DNA from: Asticcacaulis sp. YBE204
GTDB lineage: Bacteria > Pseudomonadota > Alphaproteobacteria > Caulobacterales > Caulobacteraceae
DNA length: 64,000 bases
NCBI RefSeq assembly: GCF_000495855.1
Contig: NZ_AWGF01000004.1
Coordinates: forward strand, 248,001 to 312,000
Direction of reading: 5' to 3'
Both the position numbers and the translations under genes were made by a program. Below, in pieces: positions 32,743-41,900 of this stretch. The stretch's first letter is position 1; every line of letters begins with the position of its first letter. Under the pieces are notes generated by a model, which was not told the DNA's origin, did not search any database, and worked only from the letters and a program-made list of their open reading frames with translations.

Positions 32743-33783
32743 CTACGGAACAAAACTTTCCGTAACGTCGTAAATCTCGGTCTTGCCGGAGGTTTGCCCC
32801 ATCAGGCTCACCGTAGTGATGCGCGTGCATTTGCCCTGACGGACCAGACCGGTATCGATGGCCATATCGTAGTCGCAATGGGTCGACATGTCGAAGACAT
32901 TGCCGGGGTTGGCTTTCATGGCCGACATCATTTCCGCCAGAGCCTCCGCTGGCGCTCCGGCATCCTTCATGAATTTGGGCAGGAAATCGTAGAAGAAGGC
33001 TTTCAGAGAGTCTGACTTGGGGCGATAGTCATAAATAACCTGAGCCGTATTGCCTGCCGCATTCCAATGCGTGATGATTACGGTTTCGCTGACTTGCAGA
33101 GGAAAGTTGCCAATCGGTACGATGATTTCGCTGTCGGCGGTGAGGGGCTTTTCAATCTCCAGCGCCAGATTGTGCGGTACGGCGATGATCGTGTCGGCTT
33201 GCAGAAAACTCCCGGCGGCCTGTTCCGGTGTCAATTTACCGAACATGCCGTCCATCATGTTCATTACCTTGACCTCCTCTTCGAGGGAAGGCCTTCCGCC
33301 TTCCCGCAGACCGGCGGCAATCAGGGCACGGGTATTGGCCCACAGGGCCGGCCAGTTTTCCAGACGTTGCGGCGCCAGGCTCTCGTCGCCGATGAAGGTC
33401 AGGTCGCCCAAGGTGCCGGTCATGGTTCTCAGCAGGACGGCGTCCTGAGTATGGGCGTCTTTGTCGATGGTCTTTCCATCCGGCCCGGTAACGGTAAAGG
33501 CCGTCAGGGTTTTTTTGACTTTATATCCCCCTTCGATGGCAGTGAAATCGTTGCGATAGGCGCTGGTGCTGCTCGTGGTCGTAACCTTGCCGTTCTTGTT
33601 TTCGGTCCTGGTCAGCCGCACCGTCTGATAGATCGTGCCCTTGTTGCCGATTCTCAGCGCTAGTTCACGGTAGTTCGGCGATTTGGGATCGGGGAGGTCG
33701 GCCGCCATAGCCCCAGTTCCAAAAATGGGGGCGAACAATGTAGCGATGAGCGCGGACGCGACGATGGACACGGATAAACGCAT
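32743..33783 (-). CDS. Secreted protein of unknown family (paralogue 2)
   Basis: A 346-residue protein with signal peptide MRLSVSIVASALIATLFAPI..MAA. Blocks shared with paralogue 1 are AVPHNLALEI, SETVIITHWNAAGNTAQVIY, HCDYDMAIDTGLVRQGKC (the same spaced Cys pair) and a terminal VTESF. The family is unrecognised; the all-beta pattern and export suggest a periplasmic binding or envelope protein. The ribosome site GGGGGAG, 7 bases before the ATG, lies inside the 3' arm of a hairpin that also ends the alpha-E operon, so translation may depend on that fold. Confidence 0.78.
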   Translation of the reverse strand: MRLSVSIVASALIATLFAPIFGTGAMAADLPDPKSPNYRELALRIGNKGTIYQTVRLTRTENKNGKVTTTSSTSAYRNDFTAIEGGYKVKKTLTAFTVTGPDGKTIDKDAHTQDAVLLRTMTGTLGDLTFIGDESLAPQRLENWPALWANTRALIAAGLREGGRPSLEEEVKVMNMMDGMFGKLTPEQAAGSFLQADTIIAVPHNLALEIEKPLTADSEIIVPIGNFPLQVSETVIITHWNAAGNTAQVIYDYRPKSDSLKAFFYDFLPKFMKDAGAPAEALAEMMSAMKANPGNVFDMSTHCDYDMAIDTGLVRQGKCTRITTVSLMGQTSGKTEIYDVTESFVP

Positions 33784-33784
33784 G

Positions 33785-33815
33785 AAAAAACTCCCCCGAA
33801 ATTTCGAGGGAGTTT
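33785..33815 (-). terminator. Terminator hairpin that overlaps the next gene's ribosome site
   Basis: On the minus strand, AAACTCCC pairs with GGGAGTTT, enclosing the self-complementary CGAAA/TTTCG, and six Ts follow. It ends the alpha-E transcript. The right arm includes GGGGGAG, the ribosome site of the gene that starts at 33783, so any read-through message would hide that site. Confidence 0.8.
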
Positions 33816-33840
33816 AAAAGGATCAGGGTGTGGCGCAACC

Positions 33841-34779
33841 CTAGTTCTCGAAAAAGCTCTCATAGATCGACTGATCGACCAGATTGAGATTGGCCTGAAA
33901 CACGTCGATGAATTCGTGCAGGCCGGATGCGATGATGCTGTCGGCATCGGCCCGTTGCAGGCTTTGCGTCAGCAGTCCCATCTCGGTCAGGGCCGGACAG
34001 GTCGCGGGCTGATCGGCGCAGATGTTCGACAGGGCCAGAGAGGCGTAGTCGAGGCTGAAGCGCAGCGAGCGCGGGAACAGCTTCGAGAACAGCAGGAACT
34101 CGGTCACGTCGCGATAGTTGATCGAATGATATTCCTGACGGTACATTTCCAGCGCATTGACAGATTTCAGCACCGCGCCCCACTGGACGTTGTCGTAGGG
34201 GCTGTCGACCTGTTCGCCGCGCGGCAGGAGCAGAAAATACTTCACGTCGAGCAGGCGCGCGGTCTTGTCGGCGCGTTCCAGCAACTGCCCCATGCGGGCG
34301 AAGTGCCAGCCATCGCCGCGCGACATGGCGTTGATCATCATGCCGGAGAACAGGTTCCCCGATTGCCGTACCTGCGTATAGTAGTCGGCCAAGGCCTCGA
34401 CCGAACGCTTGCGGCTGTGGGCCTGGGTCAGGTGGTACAGTTCGTTGATCTTTTCCCACACCTCGACCGGGATGATTTCACGCACCGTGCGGGCGTTTTC
34501 ACGCGCGCGATAGATCGACGACAGGATCGAATTGGGGTTCTTGTCGTCGAAGGTCAGGAAGCGCACGACCGACTTTTCATCGGCGGGGCCGTAGCGCTTG
34601 GTGAAGCCTTCGTCGTCGCCGGAGGTGGCGATCAGCGGATACCACTGGGTCTCTTCGACGCTGAGGCCCATGTCGAGCATCAGGTGGGTATTGACGTCGA
34701 TGAAGCGCGCGACGTTTTCGGCGCGTTCGAGATAACGCGACATCCAGTAGATGGAATTGGCAACGCGGGACAGCATCAT
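33841..34779 (-). CDS. Alpha-E domain protein (DUF403, COG2307)
   Basis: A 312-residue all-helical protein starting MLSRVANSIYWMSRYLERAENVARF, the hallmark of alpha-E proteins, with a second helical repeat including FARMGQLLERADKTARLLDVKYFLL. The family always neighbours circularly permuted ATP-grasp enzymes and transglutaminases, as here, and was predicted from genome context to act with an amidoligase in making or attaching a peptide-like product. The molecular function has not been shown. It is the third gene of the operon and is followed by the hairpin at 33785. Confidence 0.9.
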   Translation of the reverse strand: MMLSRVANSIYWMSRYLERAENVARFIDVNTHLMLDMGLSVEETQWYPLIATSGDDEGFTKRYGPADEKSVVRFLTFDDKNPNSILSSIYRARENARTVREIIPVEVWEKINELYHLTQAHSRKRSVEALADYYTQVRQSGNLFSGMMINAMSRGDGWHFARMGQLLERADKTARLLDVKYFLLLPRGEQVDSPYDNVQWGAVLKSVNALEMYRQEYHSINYRDVTEFLLFSKLFPRSLRFSLDYASLALSNICADQPATCPALTEMGLLTQSLQRADADSIIASGLHEFIDVFQANLNLVDQSIYESFFEN

Positions 34780-34790
34780 TGGGAAAACCT

Positions 34791-34916
34791 TTCCCCTTCG
34801 CCCCTACGGGGAGAAGGTGCCGCGACGGCGTAAGCCGTCAAGGCGGATGAGGGGGCATGGGCGGACAGAGCATCGCCCCCCTCACCCCAACCCTCTCCCC
34901 CACGGGGAGAGGGGGC
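34791..34916. repeat. Dispersed palindromic repeat, type B, inverted pair
   Basis: Left element CCCCTTCGCCCC-TACGGGGAGAAGGTG with a CGACGGC/GCCGTC-type hairpin and GGATGAGGGGGC; right element CCCCCCTCACCCC ... CTCTCCCCCACGGGGAGAG. It fills most of the gap between the alpha-E and ATP-grasp genes of one operon and matches the type B pair at 12988. Confidence 0.72.
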
Positions 34917-34930
34917 CAAGCAAAACGGTC

Positions 34931-36388
34931 TCATGCCTCACCCCCGAACTCTTCGCCTTCGCCCAAAACCCAGGTGTCTTTCGAGCCGCCGCCCTGAGAA
35001 CTATTGACCACCAGCGAGCCTTTTTTCAGCGCCACGCGCGTCAGACCGCCGGGCAGGGTGAATATTTCTTCGCCATAGAGCGAGTAGGGGCGGAAATCGA
35101 CGTGGCGGCCTTCGATGCCGTTGCCGATCAGGGTCGGCGCGCGCGACAGCGACAGGGTCGGCTGGGCGATATAGTCGCGCGGCGCGGCCTTGATCAGGGC
35201 AGCGAATTCCTTCTGCTCGGCCTTGGTCGATTTCGGCCCGATCAGCATTCCGTAGCCGCCCGACAGGTTCACCGCCTTGACGACCAGCTTGTCGAGATTG
35301 GCCAGCACGTATTCGCGCTCCTTGTCGTCCTCGCAAATATAGGTCGGGACGTTCTGGGCGATGGCCTCTTCGCCGAGGTAGTATTTGATGATCTTCGGCA
35401 CGTAGGTATAGATCGCCTTGTCGTCGGCGATGCCGGTGCCCGGCGCATTGGCCAGCGCCACATTGCCCTTGCGGTAGGCGTTCATGATACCGGGGACGCC
35501 CAGCAGCGAGTCTTTGCGGAAGACGGTGGGGTCGATGAACTCGTCATCGATGCGGCGGTAGATGACGTCGACCTGCTTGAGCCCGCGCGTGGTGCGCATA
35601 TAGACGATGTCGTCCTCGACCAGCAGATCGGAATTCTGACAGAGCGGCACGCCCATTTGCTGCGCCAGATAGGCGTGTTCAAAATAGGCGGAATTATAAA
35701 TGCCGGGCGTCAGGACGACGATGACGGGATCGTCCTTGCCATCCGGCGCGATGTGTTTCAGCGTCTTGTACAGGTGGTCGCCATAGTGCGACACCGGACG
35801 GACCTTGAGCGTCTGGAACGCCTTGGGCAGGATGCGCTTCAGCACGGCGCGGTTTTCCAGCACGTAGGAAATCCCCGACGGGCAACGCAGATTGTCCTCC
35901 AGCACGTAGAACTCGCCATCGCCGGCGCGCACGAAGTCGGTGCCGGAAATGTGCGTCCACACGCCTTTCGGCGGCTTGAGGCCTTCGCAGGGCTTCAGAT
36001 AGCAGGCCGAGGAGAAGATCATGTCAGCCGGGACGACCTTGTCCTTGATGATCTTCTGGTCGTTATAGATGTCCTGAATGAACAGGTTCAGCGCGTGGAT
36101 GCGCTGGGCGATGCCCTTTTCCAGACGCTCCCAGTCGGCGGACGAGACCAGCCGCGGGATGATGTCGAAGGGCAGGATCTTCTCGGTGCCCTTCTTGTCG
36201 CCATAGACGTTGAAGGTGTTGCCGGACTGATAGAGGATGTCCTCCGCCGTCTTTTGCCGCCGTTTCAGATCGGCGCGACTGAGGGCGTCAAGCTGCTCGA
36301 TCAGGGCCGCCGCCGCCGTGTGGGGCGTGCCGTCGCTTTCGAACAATTCGTCAAAGAACCCGTCGGTTTTATAATTTTCCAGGCTCAC
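34931..36388 (-). CDS. Circularly permuted ATP-grasp protein (COG2308)
   Basis: A 485-residue enzyme of the DUF404/407 type: [90 protein letters not shown] and [17 protein letters not shown]. These are the usual nucleotide- and metal-binding blocks of the permuted ATP-grasp. The reaction is inferred to be amide-bond formation on an unknown acceptor. It lies between the transglutaminase fusion and the alpha-E gene in one operon. Confidence 0.9.
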   Translation of the reverse strand: MSLENYKTDGFFDELFESDGTPHTAAAALIEQLDALSRADLKRRQKTAEDILYQSGNTFNVYGDKKGTEKILPFDIIPRLVSSADWERLEKGIAQRIHALNLFIQDIYNDQKIIKDKVVPADMIFSSACYLKPCEGLKPPKGVWTHISGTDFVRAGDGEFYVLEDNLRCPSGISYVLENRAVLKRILPKAFQTLKVRPVSHYGDHLYKTLKHIAPDGKDDPVIVVLTPGIYNSAYFEHAYLAQQMGVPLCQNSDLLVEDDIVYMRTTRGLKQVDVIYRRIDDEFIDPTVFRKDSLLGVPGIMNAYRKGNVALANAPGTGIADDKAIYTYVPKIIKYYLGEEAIAQNVPTYICEDDKEREYVLANLDKLVVKAVNLSGGYGMLIGPKSTKAEQKEFAALIKAAPRDYIAQPTLSLSRAPTLIGNGIEGRHVDFRPYSLYGEEIFTLPGGLTRVALKKGSLVVNSSQGGGSKDTWVLGEGEEFGGEA

Positions 36389-36422
36389 GGTGCTATCCCC
36401 TCGGTAAATTCGTTACATTCTT

Positions 36423-36630
36423 ATACCTCCCCGGCGTGCCGGGGAGGGGGACCGCACGACGCGCGAAGCGCTAGATGCGGTGGTGGGGTGAGCAATCGAA
36501 GGGTCCGTGGGACCGTTCGATATGCGCAAGACGCCGTAGGCACGGTTCAGTAAGCTCCTATGCGAGCCCCCCACCGTCTTTTTCACCTTTGGTGAAAAAT
36601 CCACCTCCCCCGGCACGCCGGGGGAGTATG
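36423..36630. repeat. Dispersed palindromic repeat, type A, inverted pair
   Basis: Left copy 36423-36491 (TATACCTCCCC, CGGCGTGCCGGGG stem, GGGGGACCG, second hairpin, GGTGGTGGGGTG) faces a right copy 36567-36630 (CCCCCCACCG ... CCACCTCCCC, CGGCACGCCG stem, GGGGAGTAT). The pair occupies most of the 257-base gap between the ATP-grasp and transglutaminase genes. Confidence 0.78.
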
Positions 36631-36645
36631 AAAAGAGAAGCGCGG

Positions 36646-38586
36646 TCACAGGAAGACCTCGTTCATCGTCACTTGAACGCGCAAACCTTCCTTGCCGCCG
36701 CCGCGGTAGATGGTCCCCGACGTGGGAGTGGCATCGCGATAGTTGCGGCCGCAGGCGACGCGGATATGGTCCTGCGCCACCTGACAGCCATTGGTCGGAT
36801 CGAAGCCGCGCCAGCCGATATACGGGATATAGACCTCGGCCCAGGCGTGGCTGGCGTCGGACTGGATCTTGTTCTCGTAATTGGCGCCGGTATAGATGTA
36901 GCCCATCCGGTAACGCGCCGGGACGCCGAGCAGGCGGGCCAGCGTGATGAACAGGTTGGCGAAGTCCTGACAGACCCCCTTGCGCGAGGCATAGACGTCG
37001 AACGGCGTGGTCGAAAACGAGGTCGAGCCCGGCACGTACTGATAGTCGCGATAGATGGTCAGGTTGATGTCGTTCAGCGTGTCGATCAGGTGCTGCCCGT
37101 TGCGTTCGGCGAACGACCGCGCATAGAGCAGCAACTCCGAAATCTGGGTTTCCGGCATTTCCAGCAGCAGCAGATAGGGTTCCATGACCTGAAGCTGCCA
37201 CGGCATCCACGACATGGGCAGCTTGGCCTGACGCCGCGTCGAGGCGTAGTCGTCGGGCGCCTGACCGAAGATCTTGACCAGCGAGCGACACGAGACGGTC
37301 AGTTGCCTGTACGGCTTGATGATCGAATAGTGGATATTCTGGTTGCCGAAGACGTCCTCGAAGCGCACGTCTTCGCCCTCGGAGGAGATGGTCAGGGTCG
37401 AGTGGATGACCTCCTGCACCTGATCCTCGACCGGCAGCAGACGGAAGGTGTGGGTCGAGTGTTCGACCGCTTCTTCGTAGGTATATTCGGTCGAATGGAC
37501 CAGATCGTAAAGCCGGTAGGTGAGGGCCGTGCCGTCGGCGGCGTGGGTGATCGACTTGGCATTGATCACGTTCTGCTGGACGTGGCTCATCTGCGACAGC
37601 TTGGCGACGATCGATGCCTGCTGGCTTTGGGCCTGCACGCTGGCGAACAGGGCCGAGCGTTCGGTGATCTTTTCCAGCGGTCCGCCTTGCAGGATCGGCG
37701 ATCCGGCAGCGGTGGATTCGGGACGCTGCGTCGGCGGCAACGGCAGCTTCGGCAGCGGGTCTTTCTTGTTGGTCCACACCATGGCGCCGCGTCGGGCGAT
37801 AATCAGCTGGCCACCCTGCATCGGGGTCCAGTCGCCGCTTTTGAAGGGCGAGGAGGCAAAGACGAAGGCCGTGCGGAATGTGTCGCGCGGATTGTTCAGC
37901 GAAAACGAAGCCGCATCGGATTGGAAACCGGCGGTGTCGTGCGGCGGCTTGAGGCGGCTGTAGTAGAGGCTCGCCTGCGAATTGGTGCCGTAAAAGACCG
38001 CGACCGTCACCCCATCCGAGATCGACATGTCGGCGGAACCGAGGTCGTCCAATTGCAGGAACCAGCTCAAAAGGATGTTGTGATCGATTTCGGCCAGGGT
38101 CCGCGCGCCGTAATCCTGAATCTTGCCCAGCAGGAAGACCAGCGCCAGCTCCGAATCGGTGCGTCCCAGCGGTTCGAGGAAGATCGAGGTATTGTGATGC
38201 AGCTTCTTGATGGCTTCCTTGTCGAGGTTGCCATTGTGCATGAAGACCCAGTCCTGACCGGCAAACGACCGGGTAAAGGGCTGGGTTTCGAGGTGGGTAT
38301 AGCCCGACGCCGCGCCGCGCACCTTGCAGAAGAAGACGGTCGAACGGAAGCCTTCCCAGTCGCTCATCGCGCCTTTGAGGGAGGTGGTGTCCTTGGCTGC
38401 GGGGTCCTTGGCGACCATGGCGGCCTTGTTGTCGGCGGGATACCAGGCCAGACCCCAGCCCAGTGTGTGGTCGCCCTTCTGCGGTCCCGTGCGGAACTTC
38501 AGGTCGATGACCGGTGACGAGAGGCCGTCGAACGAGAAGGCAAAGATATCGCTCGAAATATCGCTGAACAAGGTGCGTCCTTTCAC
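36646..38586 (-). CDS. Fusion of class II amidotransferase-like domain and transglutaminase
   Basis: A 646-residue two-part protein. Residues 1-270 resemble YafJ/DUG3-type class II glutamine amidotransferases (SSDIFAFSFDGL, HTLGWGLAWYP, THLETQPFTRSF, WVFMHNGNL), but the N-terminal catalytic Cys is absent: position 2 is Lys, or Phe if the alternative start is used. Residues 355-620 are a transglutaminase-like domain of the Bact_transglu_N type with an intact triad, KGVCQDF (Cys about 539), ASHAWAEVY (His about 580) and GFDPTNG (Asp about 596). Start is GTG at 38586 (GGAG 4 bases upstream) or TTG at 38571 behind AAAGGA. It leads the operon. Confidence 0.88.
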   Translation of the reverse strand: MKGRTLFSDISSDIFAFSFDGLSSPVIDLKFRTGPQKGDHTLGWGLAWYPADNKAAMVAKDPAAKDTTSLKGAMSDWEGFRSTVFFCKVRGAASGYTHLETQPFTRSFAGQDWVFMHNGNLDKEAIKKLHHNTSIFLEPLGRTDSELALVFLLGKIQDYGARTLAEIDHNILLSWFLQLDDLGSADMSISDGVTVAVFYGTNSQASLYYSRLKPPHDTAGFQSDAASFSLNNPRDTFRTAFVFASSPFKSGDWTPMQGGQLIIARRGAMVWTNKKDPLPKLPLPPTQRPESTAAGSPILQGGPLEKITERSALFASVQAQSQQASIVAKLSQMSHVQQNVINAKSITHAADGTALTYRLYDLVHSTEYTYEEAVEHSTHTFRLLPVEDQVQEVIHSTLTISSEGEDVRFEDVFGNQNIHYSIIKPYRQLTVSCRSLVKIFGQAPDDYASTRRQAKLPMSWMPWQLQVMEPYLLLLEMPETQISELLLYARSFAERNGQHLIDTLNDINLTIYRDYQYVPGSTSFSTTPFDVYASRKGVCQDFANLFITLARLLGVPARYRMGYIYTGANYENKIQSDASHAWAEVYIPYIGWRGFDPTNGCQVAQDHIRVACGRNYRDATPTSGTIYRGGGKEGLRVQVTMNEVFL

Positions 38587-38720
38587 TCAACTCCAGACTA
38601 AGCCCTCATGGGGCCATGTCCATCATAACGCTCATCACAAGGTTACACATTTTTTTCACGTTCGTTACAGCTCTGTGACGTGATTTTGTGGAGAAACCGG
38701 TCCTAAGTTCGTTTTATTTC

Positions 38721-38883
38721 ATACCTCCCTGCGCATTGCGCGGGGAGGGGGACCATTTGCGGAGCAAATGGTGGTGGGGTGCCTTATCGCCGCTTGCAAC
38801 ATGCGCGGATCGTGTAAAGGTACACCCCACCACCACGCCCTGACGGGCGCGGTCCCCCTCCTCGCCAAAGGCAGGGAGGTATA
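38721..38883. repeat. Dispersed palindromic repeat, type A, inverted pair
   Basis: Left copy 38721-38781 (ATACCTCCC ... GGGGAGGGGGACCATTTGC, hairpin, GGTGGTGGGGTG) and right copy 38822-38883 (CACCCCACCACCAC ... GGTCCCCCTCC ... GGGAGGTATA). It sits in the divergent gap between the two transglutaminase genes, which otherwise shows no gene in about 320 bases. Confidence 0.8.
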
Positions 38884-38906
38884 AGCAAGTTCAAGGCGAA
38901 TACTAA

Positions 38907-41900
38907 ATGACCATTCTGGCGGCGCAGAACCACGTTACCGAATACCGTTACGACCGGTCGATTACGCTGGGGCCGCAGGTGATCCGGCTGCGTCCCGCCC
39001 CGCATACGCGGGCGCATGTTCAGTCCTATTCGCTCAAGGTTTCGCCGGAAAACCACTTCATCAACTGGCAGCAGGACCCGTTCGGTAATTGGCTGGCGCG
39101 TATCGTCTTTCCGGAAAAAGTTAACCATTTCAAGGTCGAGGTCGATCTGGTGCTGGAGATCCGCGTCTTCAACCCGTTCGACTTCTTCCTTGAGGACAGC
39201 GCCAGCTTCTATCCGTTCGGCTATTCGGACGCGCTGAAGGACGAACTGGCCCCCTATCTGGAGATCAAGGAATTCGACGACGTGCTGATGCAGTACGTCT
39301 CTTCGGTTCCCGACGTGAAGCCGAACGGTGAGAAATGGGGGACGGTCGATTACCTCGTTGCCTTCAATCAGAAACTCAACGGCGACCTCGGCTACACGCT
39401 GCGCATGGAGCCGGGTATCCAGACCTCGGCCCAGACGCTGAACCTGCTTCAGGGCTCGTGCCGCGACATGGCGTGGCTGGCCTGTCAGGCCCTGCGCCAC
39501 AAGGGATTCGCGACGCGCTTCGTGTCGGGCTATTCGATCCAGCTCAAGCAGGACGTCGAATCGCTCGACGGTCCGTCGGGAGTGGCCGAAGACGTAACCG
39601 ACCTGCACGCCTGGTACGAGGTCTATCTGCCGGGGGCCGGGTGGATCGGGCTCGACCCGACATCGGGGATGTTCACCGGCGAGGGTCATATCCCGCTGTG
39701 TGCCGCGCCCAACCCGACCTCGGCGGCGCCGATCACCGGGGCGCGCGAACCGTGCGATTCGACCTTCGATTTCGACATGTCGGTGACGCGCATCTACGAA
39801 TCGCGCCGCGTTACCAAGCCCTATACCGACGGCGAATGGAAGCGCATCGACGCGCTGGGTCACAAGGTCGATGAGGCTCTGGTCAAGCAGGATGTGCGCC
39901 TGACCATGGGAGGTGAGCCGACCTTTGTCAGCCTCGACGACCGAACTGGCGACGAGTGGCACTTTACCGCCCTGTCGGACAACAAGAAGAAACTCGGCTA
40001 CGATCTGTTCAAGCGGTTGTCGTCGAAATTTGCGATCGGAGCTCTGGCACAGCACGCGCAGGGCAAGTGGTATCCCGGTGAAATCCTGCCGCGCTGGGCG
40101 ATGAACTGTTTCTGGCGGCTCGACAAACAGCCCCTGTGGCTTGATGCCGGTTTGCTGGCGGACCCGGAAGCTAAGGCAGAGTTGAAATCCGATGCGGCGA
40201 AGACCTTTCTGACGACCCTGACTAAGGCGTTGGGCCTCTCGGAAGACCTCGTCATCGACGCCTATGAGGACATTCCCTACCTTCTGTGGAAGGAGCAGCG
40301 CATACCGCTGGAAGGCGAGATGCTCAAGGCCGACCTCTACGAGGCGACCGAGCGCAAGCGGCTTCAGGCGCAACTGGACAAGAATGTCGGCACGCCCACG
40401 GGCTACGTCCTGCCGCTCGGTTATTCGGCGAAACGCAACGGCTGGATGTCGAACGCGTGGAAATTCCGCACCGACAAGATGATGCTGATCCCCGGCGATT
40501 CGCCGGTCGGTCTGCGCCTGCCGCTGGGGGCCTTGCCGACGGTCGATCCGGCGCTTCAGGCCCCGCACTTCTTCCCGCCGCGCTCGCCGTTCGCCCCGAC
40601 CGAAGCCCTGCCGAATGCCGCCGAAGCGGTGAGCGCCTATGCCGCGAAAATCGCCAAGCCGAAACCCGTGGCGGCGGCTTCGGCGGGGGACAACGGCCTG
40701 TTCAAATCGGCCCTGTGCGCCGAAGTCCGCCACGGCAAACTGTTCCTCTTCCTGCCGCCGATGGTCTATGCCGAGCACTATTTCGACCTGATCCACGCCA
40801 TCGAAGCCGTCGCCGCGCATCTGAAAATGCCGGTGGTTATCGAAGGTTACGGCCCGCCGCGCGACCACCGCGTCGAGTCCCTCAGCGTCACGCCGGACCC
40901 CGGCGTCATCGAGGTCAATATCCAGCCGGCGCGCGACTGGGACGAGCTGAAAAACATCATCACCACGGTCTATGACGAGGCTACGCAATCCCGTCTGGTC
41001 GCCGACAAGTTCATGATCGACGGCAAGCGCGTGGCGACCGGTGGCGGCAATCACATCGTCATGGGCGCGCAAAAGCCAGTCGATTCGCCGTTTTTAAGAC
41101 GCCCGGACGTGCTGGGCTCGATGATCCGCTTCTGGCAGAACCACCCGGCCCTGTCCTACCTGTTTTCCGGCCTCTATATCGGCGCCACGTCGCAGGCCCC
41201 GCGTATCGACGAAGCGCGCCACGAGTCGCTCTACGAACTGGAAATCGCGCTCGACAACCTGCCGGACGGGCAATCCGAGGCCGCGCCGTGGCTGGTCGAC
41301 CGGCTGCTGCGCAACCTGCTGATCGACCTGACCGGCAATACGCACCGCGCCGAGTTCTGCATCGACAAGCTGTACAGCCCCGATTCCGATCGCGGGCGTC
41401 TGGGGCTGCTGGAAATGCGCGGCTTCGAAATGTCGCCGCACCCGCAGATGAACCTGATCCAGACGCTTTTGATCCGCGCCCTGATCGCCGTGTTCTGGAA
41501 AAAGCCCTATACCGGCAAGCTGGTCCGCTGGGGGACGCAACTGCACGACCGTTTCATGCTGGGGCATCACGTCCGCGAAGACCTGCATGAGGTCTTAAGC
41601 TTCCTGAAAAGCAACGGGTACGCCTTCAGCCCCGACTGGTTCATTCCCTTCTTCGACTTCCGCTTCCCGTCGCTGGGGACGGTGCAGATTGGCTCGGTCA
41701 AGCTGGAGTTGCGGGCCGGTCTGGAGCCGTGGCCGGTGATGGGCGAAGAACAAAGCGCGGGCGGCACGTCGCGCGGCGTCGATTCCTCGGTCGAGCGGCT
41801 GGAGGTGATTCTCTCCGGCGCGGTCGGCGATCAGCACATCGTCACCTGCAACGGCCGTCGCCTGCCGCTGCATCCGACGCGCGAAGCCCACATTCAGGTC

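Noticed and set aside
34751..36553. A 600-codon plus-strand frame opposite the ATP-grasp gene
   Set aside because: It runs across two repeat regions and is a low-complexity shadow of a well-supported enzyme gene.
36475..38517. A 680-codon plus-strand frame opposite the transglutaminase fusion
   Set aside because: Same reasons: shadow of the coding gene, passing through repeats, with no homologous features.
38784..41072. A 762-codon open frame antisense to the transglutaminase/DUF2126 gene
   Set aside because: The sense strand encodes conserved motifs throughout; the antisense product is Arg/Asp/Gly-rich with no fold, signal or ribosome site.
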